NCBI RefSeq assembly: GCF_017743865.1
Contig: NZ_JAGHRJ010000004.1
Span: 606,659-670,658 of the forward strand
Direction of reading: 5' to 3'
Length of the DNA stretch: 64,000 bases
From: Labrenzia sp. R4_2
GTDB lineage: Bacteria; Pseudomonadota; Alphaproteobacteria; Rhizobiales; Stappiaceae
The position numbers were made by a program, and so were the translations under genes. Each line of letters starts with the position of its first letter. Position 1 is the first letter of the stretch. The notes beneath the pieces were generated by a model that saw nothing but the letters and a program-made list of their open reading frames with translations, was not told the DNA's origin and did no database searches. Below, one piece after another: positions 54,951 through 63,943 of the stretch.

Positions 54951-55591
54951 CCGGCATTTGCCCCAAGGTGCTCCAGGACCAGCACACCTGTGCCCTTCGG
55001 ACAGCGCTGGTAGAGATCGATCACATCCTCCGGGAACATCCGGATACAGCCACTCGACACATCATGACCGATACTCCAAGGCTCCAGGGTGCTGTGCAAA
55101 CGGTATCCAAGGTCAACGCCATCGCGGTAGAGATAAAGCGCCCGCGGCCCAAGCGGGTTGTTCGCCGCCCCGCCTTCCACTTTGCGCGGCAATTCAGGCT
55201 GGCGTTTCAGCATTTCGGGGGGCGGCACCCAGCGCGGCCATAAGGCCTTCCGATCAATGCGGGCCCGCCCGTACCATTTGAAGCCTTCCCGGCCAACTCC
55301 GACCCCGTAACGGAGCGCAGTATTGTTTTCCCAGACCCAATAAAGGAAATGGTTGTTGGTATCGATCACCACCGTGCCAGGAGGCTCCGGACTGAAGTAC
55401 TTGACCATCTGACGGTGCCAGACCGGATCAATCTTCTTGAAGTTGGTCCGGCGATACCGATACCCGTTGTCATCCTGGTATCCGGTAAAGTAGGCATTGG
55501 CTGCCGCACTTGCGCGCGCAGCTTTGGGCAATGCCATACTTCCGGCAACAACCGTTGCACCCTTCAGCAGCGTCCGGCGATCAAATTCCAT
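54947..55591 (-). CDS. L,D-transpeptidase (YkuD/ErfK type)
   Basis: This is a 214-residue exported enzyme with a twin-arginine-like signal (MEFDRRTLLKGATVVAG). The catalytic Cys182 lies in GHDVSSGCIRM, typical of YkuD enzymes that make 3-3 crosslinks or attach lipoproteins to peptidoglycan. The GRARIDRKALWPRWVPPPEM region is a family block. GGGAGGATCGGG precedes the ATG at 55591. The OmpA-type lipoprotein gene follows with a four-base overlap. Confidence 0.92.
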   Translation of the reverse strand: MEFDRRTLLKGATVVAGSMALPKAARASAAANAYFTGYQDDNGYRYRRTNFKKIDPVWHRQMVKYFSPEPPGTVVIDTNNHFLYWVWENNTALRYGVGVGREGFKWYGRARIDRKALWPRWVPPPEMLKRQPELPRKVEGGAANNPLGPRALYLYRDGVDLGYRLHSTLEPWSIGHDVSSGCIRMFPEDVIDLYQRCPKGTGVLVLEHLGANAG

Positions 55592-55701
55592 CCCGATCCT
55601 CCCAGGCAATCCAGCCAATTGAGACCTGACATTTCAAATCTGGGATTATTAAGCCGTCAACTCCAGCGCAGGGTCAACAGGGGAGACACCGGAATTGCGG
55701 C

Positions 55702-56613
55702 TTACGCTGCCTTCACTTGCTCCCGGTAGAGGATGTAAAGCCCGGAAGCGACAACAATGGACGCTCCCAAGATCGTCGTCACGGTCGGCACATCGTCAAA
55801 AATCAGATAGCCAAGAACAATCATCCAAACGATCTGAACATAAATCAAGGGCGCAAGGACAGGGGCTGGGGCCATACGGTGTGCCAGAATGAAGAGAAAG
55901 TGACCTCCGCCGCCAAGTGCCCCGGTCGCAACCAGCAAGGTCCACTCCCAAAGCCCATTGGGCGCTTGCCACACAGAAATGCCCACAGGCGCCATAGCAA
56001 CCGCAGCAACGACACCTGAAATGATCAACATTCCGGCAGAGCTGTCGGTCGCAGCCAATTTCCGGGTAAGGAGCGCATAAACGGCATAGAACGTCATCGC
56101 GGCAAGTGAATAGACGACGGCCCAATGGAGCCCTCCAAGCCCCGGCCGAGTCACCACGAGTACACCAATGAACCCGACAACAATGGCAGCCCACCGACGG
56201 ATTCCGGCCCACTCCCCAAGAAACGGCCCGGCGAGAGCGGTAATGACAAACGGTGCTGCGAACATGATTGACATCGTTTCGGCAAGCTGCAGATAGCGAA
56301 CCGCCAAGAAATTGAAGATCGTCGTCCCCAACAAGCAAAAGGCACGCACGATTTGGAGCCCCCAGCGGTCTGTACGCAAATACTGCGGTGACTTCCAAAC
56401 CTGAAACAGAACCAGGGCGAGAACCACATGGCTGACAAACCTCACCCAAACAATTTGAAGCGTTGGCAGGCTTGCGGACAGGTACTTTGCGGTCGCATCC
56501 AGAACGGAGAAACACAGGCAAGCAAGAATAATCAGCCCGATCCCGGCAATTGGAGCCGTGGTATTGGCACCACTGCTGCCATCATTTTGTCCTTGACCTG
56601 ACACTGCAGACAT
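55702..56613 (-). CDS. DMT superfamily (EamA) permease
   Basis: This is a 303-residue inner-membrane protein with ten hydrophobic helices in two EamA repeats (about 20-150 and 165-300), including VWVRFVSHVVLALVLF and PLIYVQIVWMIVLGYLIF. It is similar to S-adenosylmethionine- or riboflavin-type exporters, but the substrate is unknown. It is 111 bases upstream of the transpeptidase start on the same strand and diverges from the methyltransferase gene. Confidence 0.9.
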   Translation of the reverse strand: MSAVSGQGQNDGSSGANTTAPIAGIGLIILACLCFSVLDATAKYLSASLPTLQIVWVRFVSHVVLALVLFQVWKSPQYLRTDRWGLQIVRAFCLLGTTIFNFLAVRYLQLAETMSIMFAAPFVITALAGPFLGEWAGIRRWAAIVVGFIGVLVVTRPGLGGLHWAVVYSLAAMTFYAVYALLTRKLAATDSSAGMLIISGVVAAVAMAPVGISVWQAPNGLWEWTLLVATGALGGGGHFLFILAHRMAPAPVLAPLIYVQIVWMIVLGYLIFDDVPTVTTILGASIVVASGLYILYREQVKAA

Positions 56614-56724
56614 CGCCAGTTGACCTTTCTAGAATGCTGCAGTTGGTGTTGAAGAGAACCAAAAACGCAGATAACGACCCTGCCTCGGCCTAGGGAAACA
56701 GGTGCAGGGCCACAAGGATACAAG

Positions 56725-57180
56725 ATGCCAGTTGCAGGAATTGAAACATGGCTGGGCTGCCTCACCGTGACAGAAACCGATGGCGCCATCACCGACCTAC
56801 AATGGAATGGTGAGCCAAGCCAAGCGGAAACGCCGCTTCTGCAAGAAACTATCCGCCAATTGTCAGCCTATTTGGAGGGAGACTTGAAAAACTTCGATTT
56901 GCCTCTGAGCCCCAAAGGCGGTGATCTGCACCAGGCCGTATTCAAAGCCATGCTGGAGATCCCGTACGGCGAGACACGAACTTATGGGGACCTGGCACGG
57001 GACTTGGACACTTATGGACAACCCATCGGCCAAGCCTGCGGAGCCAATCCGATCCCGGTCATAATCCCATGTCACAGGATTTTGTCTGCCAACGGGCTCG
57101 GCGGTTATTCCGGTTCTGGCGGCACTGAGACAAAAATTGCGCTCCTCAAACTCGAGGGCGGCTTTCCATTTTTAATTTAG
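56725..57180 (+). CDS. ogt: Methylated-DNA-protein-cysteine methyltransferase
   Basis: This is a 151-residue repair protein that removes methyl groups from O6-methylguanine (and O4-methylthymine) by irreversible transfer to Cys116 in PVIIPCHRIL. The recognition helix region YGETRTYGDLARDL and GLGGYSGSGGTETKIALLKLE are also present. There is no Ada DNA-binding domain, so it is an Ogt/AGT-type single-domain protein. Confidence 0.94.
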   Translation: MPVAGIETWLGCLTVTETDGAITDLQWNGEPSQAETPLLQETIRQLSAYLEGDLKNFDLPLSPKGGDLHQAVFKAMLEIPYGETRTYGDLARDLDTYGQPIGQACGANPIPVIIPCHRILSANGLGGYSGSGGTETKIALLKLEGGFPFLI

Positions 57181-57202
57181 CCCGCATTCTGAGGCTTAGG
57201 CG

Positions 57203-57433
57203 TTAAAGAAAGAGCGTCGCGGACATGACCAGAAGTGCAAGGACAAGCCAAAATGCCAAGGCTTTGTTCTGAGAATTATACCGGGAAGTATCTGAGCGCC
57301 GCCCAATATTCATATTGAATGGATTTCGCGGTCCACTGCGCCCAAGAGAAGCCGTCGAGACCTTATTGAACCGTTCGCGCAATTCCTCAGCCCGTTTAGC
57401 GCCTCGTTCATTGTCGATTGTATGGCCGGACAT
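57203..57433 (-). CDS. Small hypothetical protein with C-terminal membrane helix
   Basis: This is a 76-residue protein: a charged N-terminal half (MSGHTIDNERGAKRAEEL), a middle segment with GPRNPFNMNIGRRSD, and a C-terminal hydrophobic helix ALAFWLVLALLVMSATLFL. GAGGG six bases upstream supports ATG 57433 over a longer frame. No family is recognised; a tail-anchored membrane protein is the only structural statement. It lies between the methyltransferase and the chromate transporter genes. Confidence 0.6.
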   Translation of the reverse strand: MSGHTIDNERGAKRAEELRERFNKVSTASLGRSGPRNPFNMNIGRRSDTSRYNSQNKALAFWLVLALLVMSATLFL

Positions 57434-57583
57434 AACCGCCCTCTCTTTCTCCTTGAAATTTAGATCGTTCGCTTTTGACGTGGGTCGGCTACAAGAAAAT
57501 TCAAATGAGCGTTTTGTAATCTTTGGCACCAAGACTTCTGTCTTGCTGGGGTCATACAGGCGCACTAGGAAACCGAAACACCA

Positions 57584-58942
57584 ATGCGCGTGACCGGATC
57601 CCACATGTCAGTCAGTCCCGACACCAACAAAAATAACGAAAACCACAATGGTAACTTGCCGTCTCTTGTGGAGGTGACGAAAGTCGCGTCGAAAGTTGGG
57701 CTTTTGTCTTTTGGTGGCCCTGCGGCGCAAATCTCGGTGATGCACCAGGAGTTTGTCGAAACCCGTAAATGGCTCTCCGAGGAGCGTTTTCTTCATGCCT
57801 TGAATTACTGCATGCTTCTGCCCGGTCCGGAAGCCCAGCAACTGGCAACCTATTGTGGCTGGTTGACTGGCAAGACTTTGGGTGGGCTGATCGCCGGTTT
57901 GCTATTTATCTTACCCGGCGCTCTCACCATGGCTGTCGTGAGCTACATCTATGCGGCATATGGCGAAACCCAGACTATCAACGCGCTGTTCTACGGCATC
58001 AAAGCCGGAGTGCTGGCAATCGTACTGCAAGCGTTGTTCCGGATTGGCGCAAAGGCACTAAAGACCCGATTAAGCTGGCTACTATGCGGTCTTTCGTTTT
58101 GCGCCCTGTTTTTCTTCGCAGTTCCCTTTCCGTTGGTCATCATCACAGCCGGAGCTATCGGGCTTTTCTTTGGCAAGCGGGAAGAAGAAAAAGAGCGACC
58201 GGCAGACACATCGCAGTCTCATCCATCTGCCATCAACACGCTCAAGACGCTCGCAATCGGAGGGTTTGTTTGGCTGACGCCGCCGTTCCTGGCTGCTCTA
58301 TTGCTGACACCCCAGTCCGTCCTCGTTGACGTTGCAGGGTTCTTTGCAACTCTTGCTGTGGTCAGTTTTGGGGGAGCTTATGCCCTCCTCAGCTACATGG
58401 CCCAGGTCGCTGTTGACACAAAAGGCTGGTTAACTGCAGGCCAAATGCTGGATGGCCTCGGCCTTGCCGAAACAACTCCGGGCCCACTCATTCTGGTGAC
58501 GCAATTCGTCGGGTTTCTGGGAGGCTGGCAGAACCCAGGACCGTTCACACCGGTAACCATGGCGTTGCTCGCTGCAGCAATGACCACCTGGGTAACGTTT
58601 GTGCCAAGTTTCTTGTTCGTTTTGGCTGGTGCCCCTTGGATGGAACGGCTCTATGGGAATGCGTATTTGGCAAGCGCTCTATCAGCGATCACTGCTGCCG
58701 TTGCGGGCACAATCTTGAACCTTGCCGTATGGTTCGCAATCAATGTTTTGTTTACTGAAACAAAGACCGCGTCGATCGGTCCCGTGACAGTCATATCGCC
58801 GACCCCTGGCAGCTTAGACACGATCCTTTTTGCGATCGCCGTTGCCGCCGCCATACTTGTTTTTTGGGCAAAGCGCGGAATGTTCACAGTGATCGGAACA
58901 ACGGCTGCCCTCGGCCTGGCCGCAAAAATGCTGACCAGCTAA
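57584..58942 (+). CDS. chrA: Chromate transporter, long two-domain form
   Basis: This is a 452-residue inner-membrane protein of the CHR family with two homologous halves of about six helices each (residues 25-190 and 220-450). Signatures are LSFGGPAAQISVMHQEF and LPGPEAQQLATYCGWL in the N-terminal half, and the corresponding TTPGPLILVTQFVGFLGGW in the C-terminal half. It exports chromate or a related oxyanion. A charged linker (EEEKERPAD) joins the halves. The upstream ATG (57584) is my choice; ATG 57605 is also possible. Confidence 0.93.
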   Translation: MRVTGSHMSVSPDTNKNNENHNGNLPSLVEVTKVASKVGLLSFGGPAAQISVMHQEFVETRKWLSEERFLHALNYCMLLPGPEAQQLATYCGWLTGKTLGGLIAGLLFILPGALTMAVVSYIYAAYGETQTINALFYGIKAGVLAIVLQALFRIGAKALKTRLSWLLCGLSFCALFFFAVPFPLVIITAGAIGLFFGKREEEKERPADTSQSHPSAINTLKTLAIGGFVWLTPPFLAALLLTPQSVLVDVAGFFATLAVVSFGGAYALLSYMAQVAVDTKGWLTAGQMLDGLGLAETTPGPLILVTQFVGFLGGWQNPGPFTPVTMALLAAAMTTWVTFVPSFLFVLAGAPWMERLYGNAYLASALSAITAAVAGTILNLAVWFAINVLFTETKTASIGPVTVISPTPGSLDTILFAIAVAAAILVFWAKRGMFTVIGTTAALGLAAKMLTS

Positions 58943-58982
58943 AACACACCTAGCTTAAGAGTGTGGCGCTGACCGCTCCCTA

Positions 58983-59540
58983 TTAAGCGGCAGTCAATTC
59001 CTTATTGGTTTTGCTCGCTGTGTCCGCTTCGTCGGGTTCCAGATCCTCTTCGTGATCCGGGTCATCATCAACCGAGACAGACAGATTTTTTTCAACCTGC
59101 CGCAAAAGCTTACGCAGTTTCTTGCGATCCTTGTCTTCAATGCCCGCCATTGCCTCACGTTCCAAACGCTTCCAGGCTTTATCGACAGAGACGACTAGGT
59201 CCCGGCCAGTTTCTGTCAGATAGACACGTGCAAGGCGTCCATCTGAATCTGACACCTGACGGCGGACATATCCCTGACTGGAGAGCCGGGTAACCATTTT
59301 GGTGACCGTCGGCGGCTGAACCCCAAGGGCCAAAGCAAGCTGGCTCATCGTCCGGCCGTCGGCATCCGCCAAAACCTTCAAAACAAGCTCCTGCCCAGGA
59401 TGCAAACCAATCCGCATCAGATGCGCACCTGACCGGGCGCGCTGTGCTTTGGCGGCCTGTAACAGCCGGAATGTAATGCTCTTTTTGTAGTTGAAAGGCA
59501 TTAATGGATCCCCGAACGCAGATTCATTCAAATCGTTCAT
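58983..59540 (-). CDS. MarR family transcriptional regulator
   Basis: This is a 185-residue winged-helix regulator with the MarR core (SQLALALGVQPPTVTKMVTRLSSQGYV and RQVSDSDGRLARVYLTETG). The C-terminal 40 residues are acidic and disordered (DDDPDHEEDLEPDEADTAS), unlike most MarR proteins. It converges with chrA, so a role in oxyanion or stress response is possible but unproven. Confidence 0.92.
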   Translation of the reverse strand: MNDLNESAFGDPLMPFNYKKSITFRLLQAAKAQRARSGAHLMRIGLHPGQELVLKVLADADGRTMSQLALALGVQPPTVTKMVTRLSSQGYVRRQVSDSDGRLARVYLTETGRDLVVSVDKAWKRLEREAMAGIEDKDRKKLRKLLRQVEKNLSVSVDDDPDHEEDLEPDEADTASKTNKELTAA

Positions 59541-59744
59541 CTTGAACGGGGGGAAACCTAACCAAGTTATTTAACCGTCAAATGACAGTCTGAATTTCGA
59601 CATCCCACAAGCGTGTTCTGCGCAAAAAACTTGCCGCAGCTCAGAAGCCTTGGAAGGGCAGTTTCACGTCAGCCCGCCTCAAGCGTCTCTTCAGGTGAAC
59701 GTGCGACCTCAAGGCAGCGGCAGCATTAACTGTCATTGAAACCC

Positions 59745-60470
59745 ATGGCGGATATCATCTCATTCCTGGAAGCACTTTTACCATTGAGCCTGACGATCTT
59801 TATCGCAGGTGGGTTGGGTGGCATCGCTGCATTTCTAACCACATCAAAGACCGCTTCGACGCAGGTTCGGTTCGGTATGGCCGGTTTTGCGATAGTCGGC
59901 ATCATCGCCGCTTTTACTGTTCCCCTTTTCCTTTCACTTCTACAATCGAACATCCTGAATAAAGTTAGGAACGGCGAAAACAGTGAGTCCTATCTCATTT
60001 TTGGAGGCTTCTGCATATTGGCCGGTTTCTCGGCAAAGGCCTTTCTGTCGAGATTGTCGGATCGCGTCATCAACGAGCTGACTAACAAGATGGCCGACAG
60101 CCAACAGCGCGCGGAAGTTCAAATTCAGGAGCTAAAGGACAATCTCGCCTATAAACTACAAAAGGAAGAAGCCGCAGTTGCTAATCAAAACAATCCTCTT
60201 TCGCCGAAACTCAGCCAAACAGGACGGTCGCTGAGCGATCTTGAGAAAACGGTCTTAAGCGCATTGGGCGATTTGGCTGTCCGGACAATAGACGGCATTT
60301 CCCAGGATTGCGGGATCACAAACGACCAGACAGAAGACGCCATCGCGAAACTGATCGACCGCAAGCTTGCCACCCACCATTTGCCTTTCGGAACCCGCCG
60401 GAGGCTTGTTTCGCTCACACAAGATGGTCTCGAATTGGCAGCCCGTCTTGCAACCGGTGCAATACTCTAG
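59745..60470 (+). CDS. Membrane-anchored protein with C-terminal winged helix
   Basis: This is a 241-residue protein of unknown function. Three hydrophobic segments are visible (about 9-27, 38-58 and 82-100), then a coiled-coil region (about 105-145, NKMADSQQRAEVQIQEL) and a C-terminal winged-helix-like domain (LSDLEKTVLSALGDLAVRTIDGISQDCGITND, RRRLVSLTQDGLELAARL). The layout suggests a membrane-bound regulator or a stress/defence accessory protein; I cannot assign a family with confidence. ATG 59745 is preferred to a TTG nine bases upstream. No Shine-Dalgarno is evident. Confidence 0.7.
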   Translation: MADIISFLEALLPLSLTIFIAGGLGGIAAFLTTSKTASTQVRFGMAGFAIVGIIAAFTVPLFLSLLQSNILNKVRNGENSESYLIFGGFCILAGFSAKAFLSRLSDRVINELTNKMADSQQRAEVQIQELKDNLAYKLQKEEAAVANQNNPLSPKLSQTGRSLSDLEKTVLSALGDLAVRTIDGISQDCGITNDQTEDAIAKLIDRKLATHHLPFGTRRRLVSLTQDGLELAARLATGAIL

Positions 60471-60507
60471 CATCACGCTGGTATCATGAATGAAGCCGAA
60501 AGCGTCT

Positions 60508-61542
60508 TCAGGCAAAAAGCGATCCTGCTGCTTGTTGCAAGTCATTCGCCCGCTCCAAGGCTGCTTGGTACGCCTCTATTGCGCTGGCGTCAGGTCGGTT
60601 GCGCGAGGAGCTGCTACTATCATCCTCTTTACCGGAATTGGCATCTCTTGATGATCCTGCCTCGTTGGCGCTAGCGACATTTTCAGATGGGTTATTCCTG
60701 CTCGCCGAGCTGTTCTCAGCACCCGGGACGTCTGACGTTTCATCAGTTTCATCGCCGCGCAACTCTTCCAGTTTTTGCTGACGCAGCTCAGCCTGGGCCT
60801 CAGACAATTGTGAACGTGCCTGTTGCGCAACTCTCAGGTCTTGGCCAGACGGTTCGGCCGGGGCCAGAGCAGCGCTGATTACCACGCGCATTTTCCGGAT
60901 CGTTGCCTCAGGCGTGCGTTCTGTCGACGTGTCGATCTGTACCTCACCACCTACGGCATAACGCTTGCCGTCAGGGCCTTGCTGGAACGTGTAGGTCGGA
61001 GCACTTGCATAAGCGCCGCCCACCCGGGCATGAGCCTGTTCATGTGCCCGGACTTCACGGTCTCTTTGCTTCAGTTCCTGAACCTGTTTTTCTTCACCCT
61101 CCGTCAGCCCGTCTCCATCTGCATCGTCGTCCGGCTCTGCCTGCTGTGCCGCATCCTGACCAGCAGACGCTGGGTTAGCAGGCGATTGCGCGCCGGCTGA
61201 TTGCGCTGCATCAGCACTCACTGTATTGCCGGACTTCTGAGATTGCTCCTGGTCACTTTCTGCAGATAATTGGCGCCCATCACCTGACGGTTCTGCCTGC
61301 GATTTTCGGCGCGCCGGGGCGTCCGTTTCATCGGTTTCCTGCAAGGCAAGAATCGCTTGCGGCGTTAGAATGGGCGCCGCACCGGTCCGGACAGCAACAG
61401 CCCTTGGGCTTGCCTGACTGTCGCGCACAGCAGGCCCGTCCCGGTTCTGGGCTATCTCCTCAGAACCGGGAGCCGCATCGCCAGCGACACTGCTGCTTCT
61501 CAATAGGTTCGCCGGCGTTTTGGATAAAAGTGCGCCGATCAT
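60508..61542 (-). CDS. SprA-like putative metalloprotease (CJM1_0395 family)
   Basis: This is a 344-residue protein: a long low-complexity acidic/Gln-Ala-rich N-terminal region (1-150) and a SprA-related core (about 155-250) with the HExxH-type zinc motif HEQAH (167-171) in REVRAHEQAHARVGG. The segment AVGGEVQIDTSTERTPE is another family block. The C-terminus is Ser/Asn-rich and ends in an alanine-rich helix. There is no signal peptide. Function is unknown; a peptidase active site is a prediction. Confidence 0.8.
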   Translation of the reverse strand: MIGALLSKTPANLLRSSSVAGDAAPGSEEIAQNRDGPAVRDSQASPRAVAVRTGAAPILTPQAILALQETDETDAPARRKSQAEPSGDGRQLSAESDQEQSQKSGNTVSADAAQSAGAQSPANPASAGQDAAQQAEPDDDADGDGLTEGEEKQVQELKQRDREVRAHEQAHARVGGAYASAPTYTFQQGPDGKRYAVGGEVQIDTSTERTPEATIRKMRVVISAALAPAEPSGQDLRVAQQARSQLSEAQAELRQQKLEELRGDETDETSDVPGAENSSASRNNPSENVASANEAGSSRDANSGKEDDSSSSSRNRPDASAIEAYQAALERANDLQQAAGSLFA

Positions 61543-61577
61543 CGGGCTATGTATCCCCGAAAATAATCGCCAATTTG

Positions 61578-61591
61578 TTAATTTAAATTAA
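61578..61591. promoter_or_regulatory. AT-rich palindrome between divergent genes
   Basis: TTAATTTAAATTAA is a perfect 14-bp palindrome, about 105 bases before the creatininase start and 36 before the SprA-like start. It might be a promoter element; the low complexity makes it weak evidence. Confidence 0.25.
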
Positions 61592-61695
61592 GAATTCGAC
61601 ATCAAAACTTCGCGAGGATCATTTAGCGCCCATTTTTTTCAGACACCAGAAAATCGGGTATCAAGAAGGCGAGACTTAGAATCAGGATACCAAGA

Positions 61696-62493
61696 ATGCT
61701 GCCCAAACGTTTCTGGCATGAGATGACAACAGAGGATTTCAATAGTGCCGGTACAGAAGACTGGATCGCAGTCCTGCCTGTGGCAGCCGTCGAGCAGCAC
61801 GGGCCGCATTTGCCACTGTCGACGGACACTACGCTTGCCGAGGGTCAGATCCGACGGGTAATTGAGCTTCTTCCTAACCACCTTCCAGTGACATTCCTTC
61901 CTGTACAGACTGTCGGCAAATCAGACGAACATATCGATTACCCTGGGACACTTACACTCAGCTGGGACACCATCACCAATTGCTGGATTGAAATCGGTGA
62001 GTCCATCGCCCGTGCCGGAATACGGAAACTGGTTATCATCAATTCCCATGGCGGCAATGTTCCGGTGATCGATATCGTGAGTCGAGAATTGCGCGTTCGG
62101 CACGACATGTTTGTGCTGGGGACGAACTGGCTCCGCTTTGGACAGCCAGAAGGTCTTTTTCCGGAGGACGAATTTACCTACGGCATCCACGGTGGTGACA
62201 TCGAAACGTCGCTCATGCTTGCTCTACGGCCAGAATTGGTGCAGATGGAACTTTCACAGGACTTCTCATCAGAACAACAGAGTTTTCTCAAAGAATTTAA
62301 GCATTTAAGAGGGCACGGGAAGGCACAATTCGGCTGGAAAGCACAAGACCTCAACCCGCACGGCACTCAAGGCAACGCTTCTGCAGCGACCGTAGAAAAG
62401 GGGCAGCAATCACTGAACCACGCGGCTTACGCCTTTATCGAACTCTTAGAAGATGTGCAAAGCTATGATCTTCACCGGCTTAAGCACCGTTAA
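61696..62493 (+). CDS. Creatininase family protein
   Basis: This 265-residue metal-dependent amidohydrolase of the creatininase/FAPy-deformylase family has metal ligands in VAAVEQHGPHLPLSTD (Glu33, His35, Asp44), INSHGGN and HGGDIETSLML. Related enzymes hydrolyse creatinine, or open cyclic amides and formamides. Length and motifs are normal for the family. A LysR gene follows in the same direction, a common arrangement for such catabolic genes. Confidence 0.9.
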   Translation: MLPKRFWHEMTTEDFNSAGTEDWIAVLPVAAVEQHGPHLPLSTDTTLAEGQIRRVIELLPNHLPVTFLPVQTVGKSDEHIDYPGTLTLSWDTITNCWIEIGESIARAGIRKLVIINSHGGNVPVIDIVSRELRVRHDMFVLGTNWLRFGQPEGLFPEDEFTYGIHGGDIETSLMLALRPELVQMELSQDFSSEQQSFLKEFKHLRGHGKAQFGWKAQDLNPHGTQGNASAATVEKGQQSLNHAAYAFIELLEDVQSYDLHRLKHR

Positions 62494-62667
62494 TGAATGA
62501 ACCACTTCCCAACGCATATTTCACAACGGAAAGTATACTGAGTAAGGTTCGGAATGCTCTGCGCGATTGCTGCAAGTTGAATTTTTCCAACAACGACAAG
62601 CAGTTGACGGTGGTTAAATTCAGTTCCACAGTGTGAGGGGATTTGCGGATTGTAACATAGAGCCTCT

Positions 62668-63606
62668 ATGAACCTTTCAATCAGGCAGCTTGCGACCTTT
62701 CGGGAAGTCATGCGGTGCGGATCAATATCTGAAGCCGCGCGAACGCTTGGGCGAACGCAACCGGCCATCAGTTCAACAATATCCGGCTTGGAAACCGAAC
62801 TCGAACTCAAACTTTTTGTGAGGGAACAGGGTCGGCTCGTGCCCACACCCGAAGCTGAATTCTTCCTTGAGGAAGCGGACGCTATTCTGAAACGCCTCGA
62901 AATTTCCAAACGTACTTTGCGCGGACTTGCCAATCGGGAACAAGGTCAGCTGCGTATCGCTTGTATTCCGGAAGTCGCGGAGGACTTTCTGCCTGATGTG
63001 ATATCGCGTTTTTTGTCCGATAAGACAAAAGTGAATATCGCGCTGGCCGGCAAGTCTTCCGCAGAAATTGAAGACCTGATTGCAGCGCAACACTTTGACA
63101 TTGGCATTGCTGAAACCCCGAGGGTTAGGAGTTCTTTTGATCAGGTTGATTTCGAGTTGGAGTGCATGTGTGCACTTTCCTCTTCAGATCCACTGGCATC
63201 TAAAGAAGTAATCACACCGGCAGATCTCGATGGGTACCCGCTCGCTCTGCTGCATCCAGAACACCGCAGTCACAAGCAAACCTTGGATCGGTTTCGTGAT
63301 ACTGGCGTCCAATTAAATCAACGATTTGAACTCCAAACATCCAAACCTGGTCTAAAGTTCGTGGAAGCTGGCCTTTGTGCGCTCATTTGCGATATGGTGA
63401 CAGCATTCAAAACTCAAGAAATATACAAGCATGGTTTTGGCCCTCCACTGATAGTCTTCAGACCCTTTCGGCCTCGGATCCAGAACAATCTGTCCATACT
63501 TACTCCGACCCATCGGCCGATATCTATCGTGGCAAAGGAATTTTCCGATACGCTTGGCGAACGCATTTCCGAAATTCGGTCATCAATGATTAGGCCGGTT
63601 TCTTGA
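62668..63606 (+). CDS. LysR family transcriptional regulator
   Basis: This is a 312-residue regulator with an N-terminal winged helix (LATFREVMRCGSISEAARTLGRTQPAISSTISGLE across residues 8-42) and a C-terminal effector domain (LRIACIPEVAEDFLPDVI, GLCALICDMVTAF). It belongs to a subgroup seen beside amidohydrolases and may control the upstream creatininase gene, though both point the same way. The start is ATG 62668. Confidence 0.92.
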   Translation: MNLSIRQLATFREVMRCGSISEAARTLGRTQPAISSTISGLETELELKLFVREQGRLVPTPEAEFFLEEADAILKRLEISKRTLRGLANREQGQLRIACIPEVAEDFLPDVISRFLSDKTKVNIALAGKSSAEIEDLIAAQHFDIGIAETPRVRSSFDQVDFELECMCALSSSDPLASKEVITPADLDGYPLALLHPEHRSHKQTLDRFRDTGVQLNQRFELQTSKPGLKFVEAGLCALICDMVTAFKTQEIYKHGFGPPLIVFRPFRPRIQNNLSILTPTHRPISIVAKEFSDTLGERISEIRSSMIRPVS

Positions 63607-63916
63607 TGTGCGAATGTATTTTTAGTTTGGATTGGGGCAACCTGAAAATGGGCGGCGGAGACCCAATCATATCCGGAAATATCGCCTTAGCATTTGCCTT
63701 TTTGTTTGAGCTTTATTGCTTTTTGGTCGTCTGCCATGAGTTCGGATCGCAGCTGTTTCAAGACGCGCATATCCCCGCTAAAGAGCGAGGTTTTGATTTT
63801 TTTGGGGATTTGTTTTCGGGAGCAGGATTTGAATGTTTTCTGCCCCGTTGCGTCGGACGTTGTGCTCCTTCCGGGGACCCCGTCAGGTCAAAATCAGCGA
63901 CCTCTTCCAACAAAAA
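63607..63916. other. Gene-free region next to the tRNA gene
   Basis: About 310 bases downstream of the LysR gene have no convincing coding sequence. Frames crossing it are short and run into the tRNA. It contains a 17-bp copy of the tRNA T-arm at 63817-63833 and a 27-codon minus-strand frame (63687-63770) that I do not call a gene. Confidence 0.5.
63817..63833 (-). repeat. Fragment identical to part of the adjacent tRNA-Met gene
   Basis: CGGGAGCAGGATTTGAA occurs here and again at 63950-63966 inside the tRNA (T-arm and acceptor side), 133 bases apart, in the same orientation. Such tRNA-end repeats are typical of site-specific integration or of a decayed tRNA copy. No integrase is visible in the window. 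Confidence 0.65.
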
Positions 63917-63940
63917 AGCCGCCCAAAAGGCGGCTGTTTT
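63912..63940 (-). terminator. Terminator downstream of the tRNA-Met gene
   Basis: AGCCGCC (63917-63923) and GGCGGCT (63929-63935) pair across CAAAA. On the minus strand the stem is followed by T-residues, so it ends the tRNA transcript. Confidence 0.85.
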
Positions 63941-63943
63941 TAT

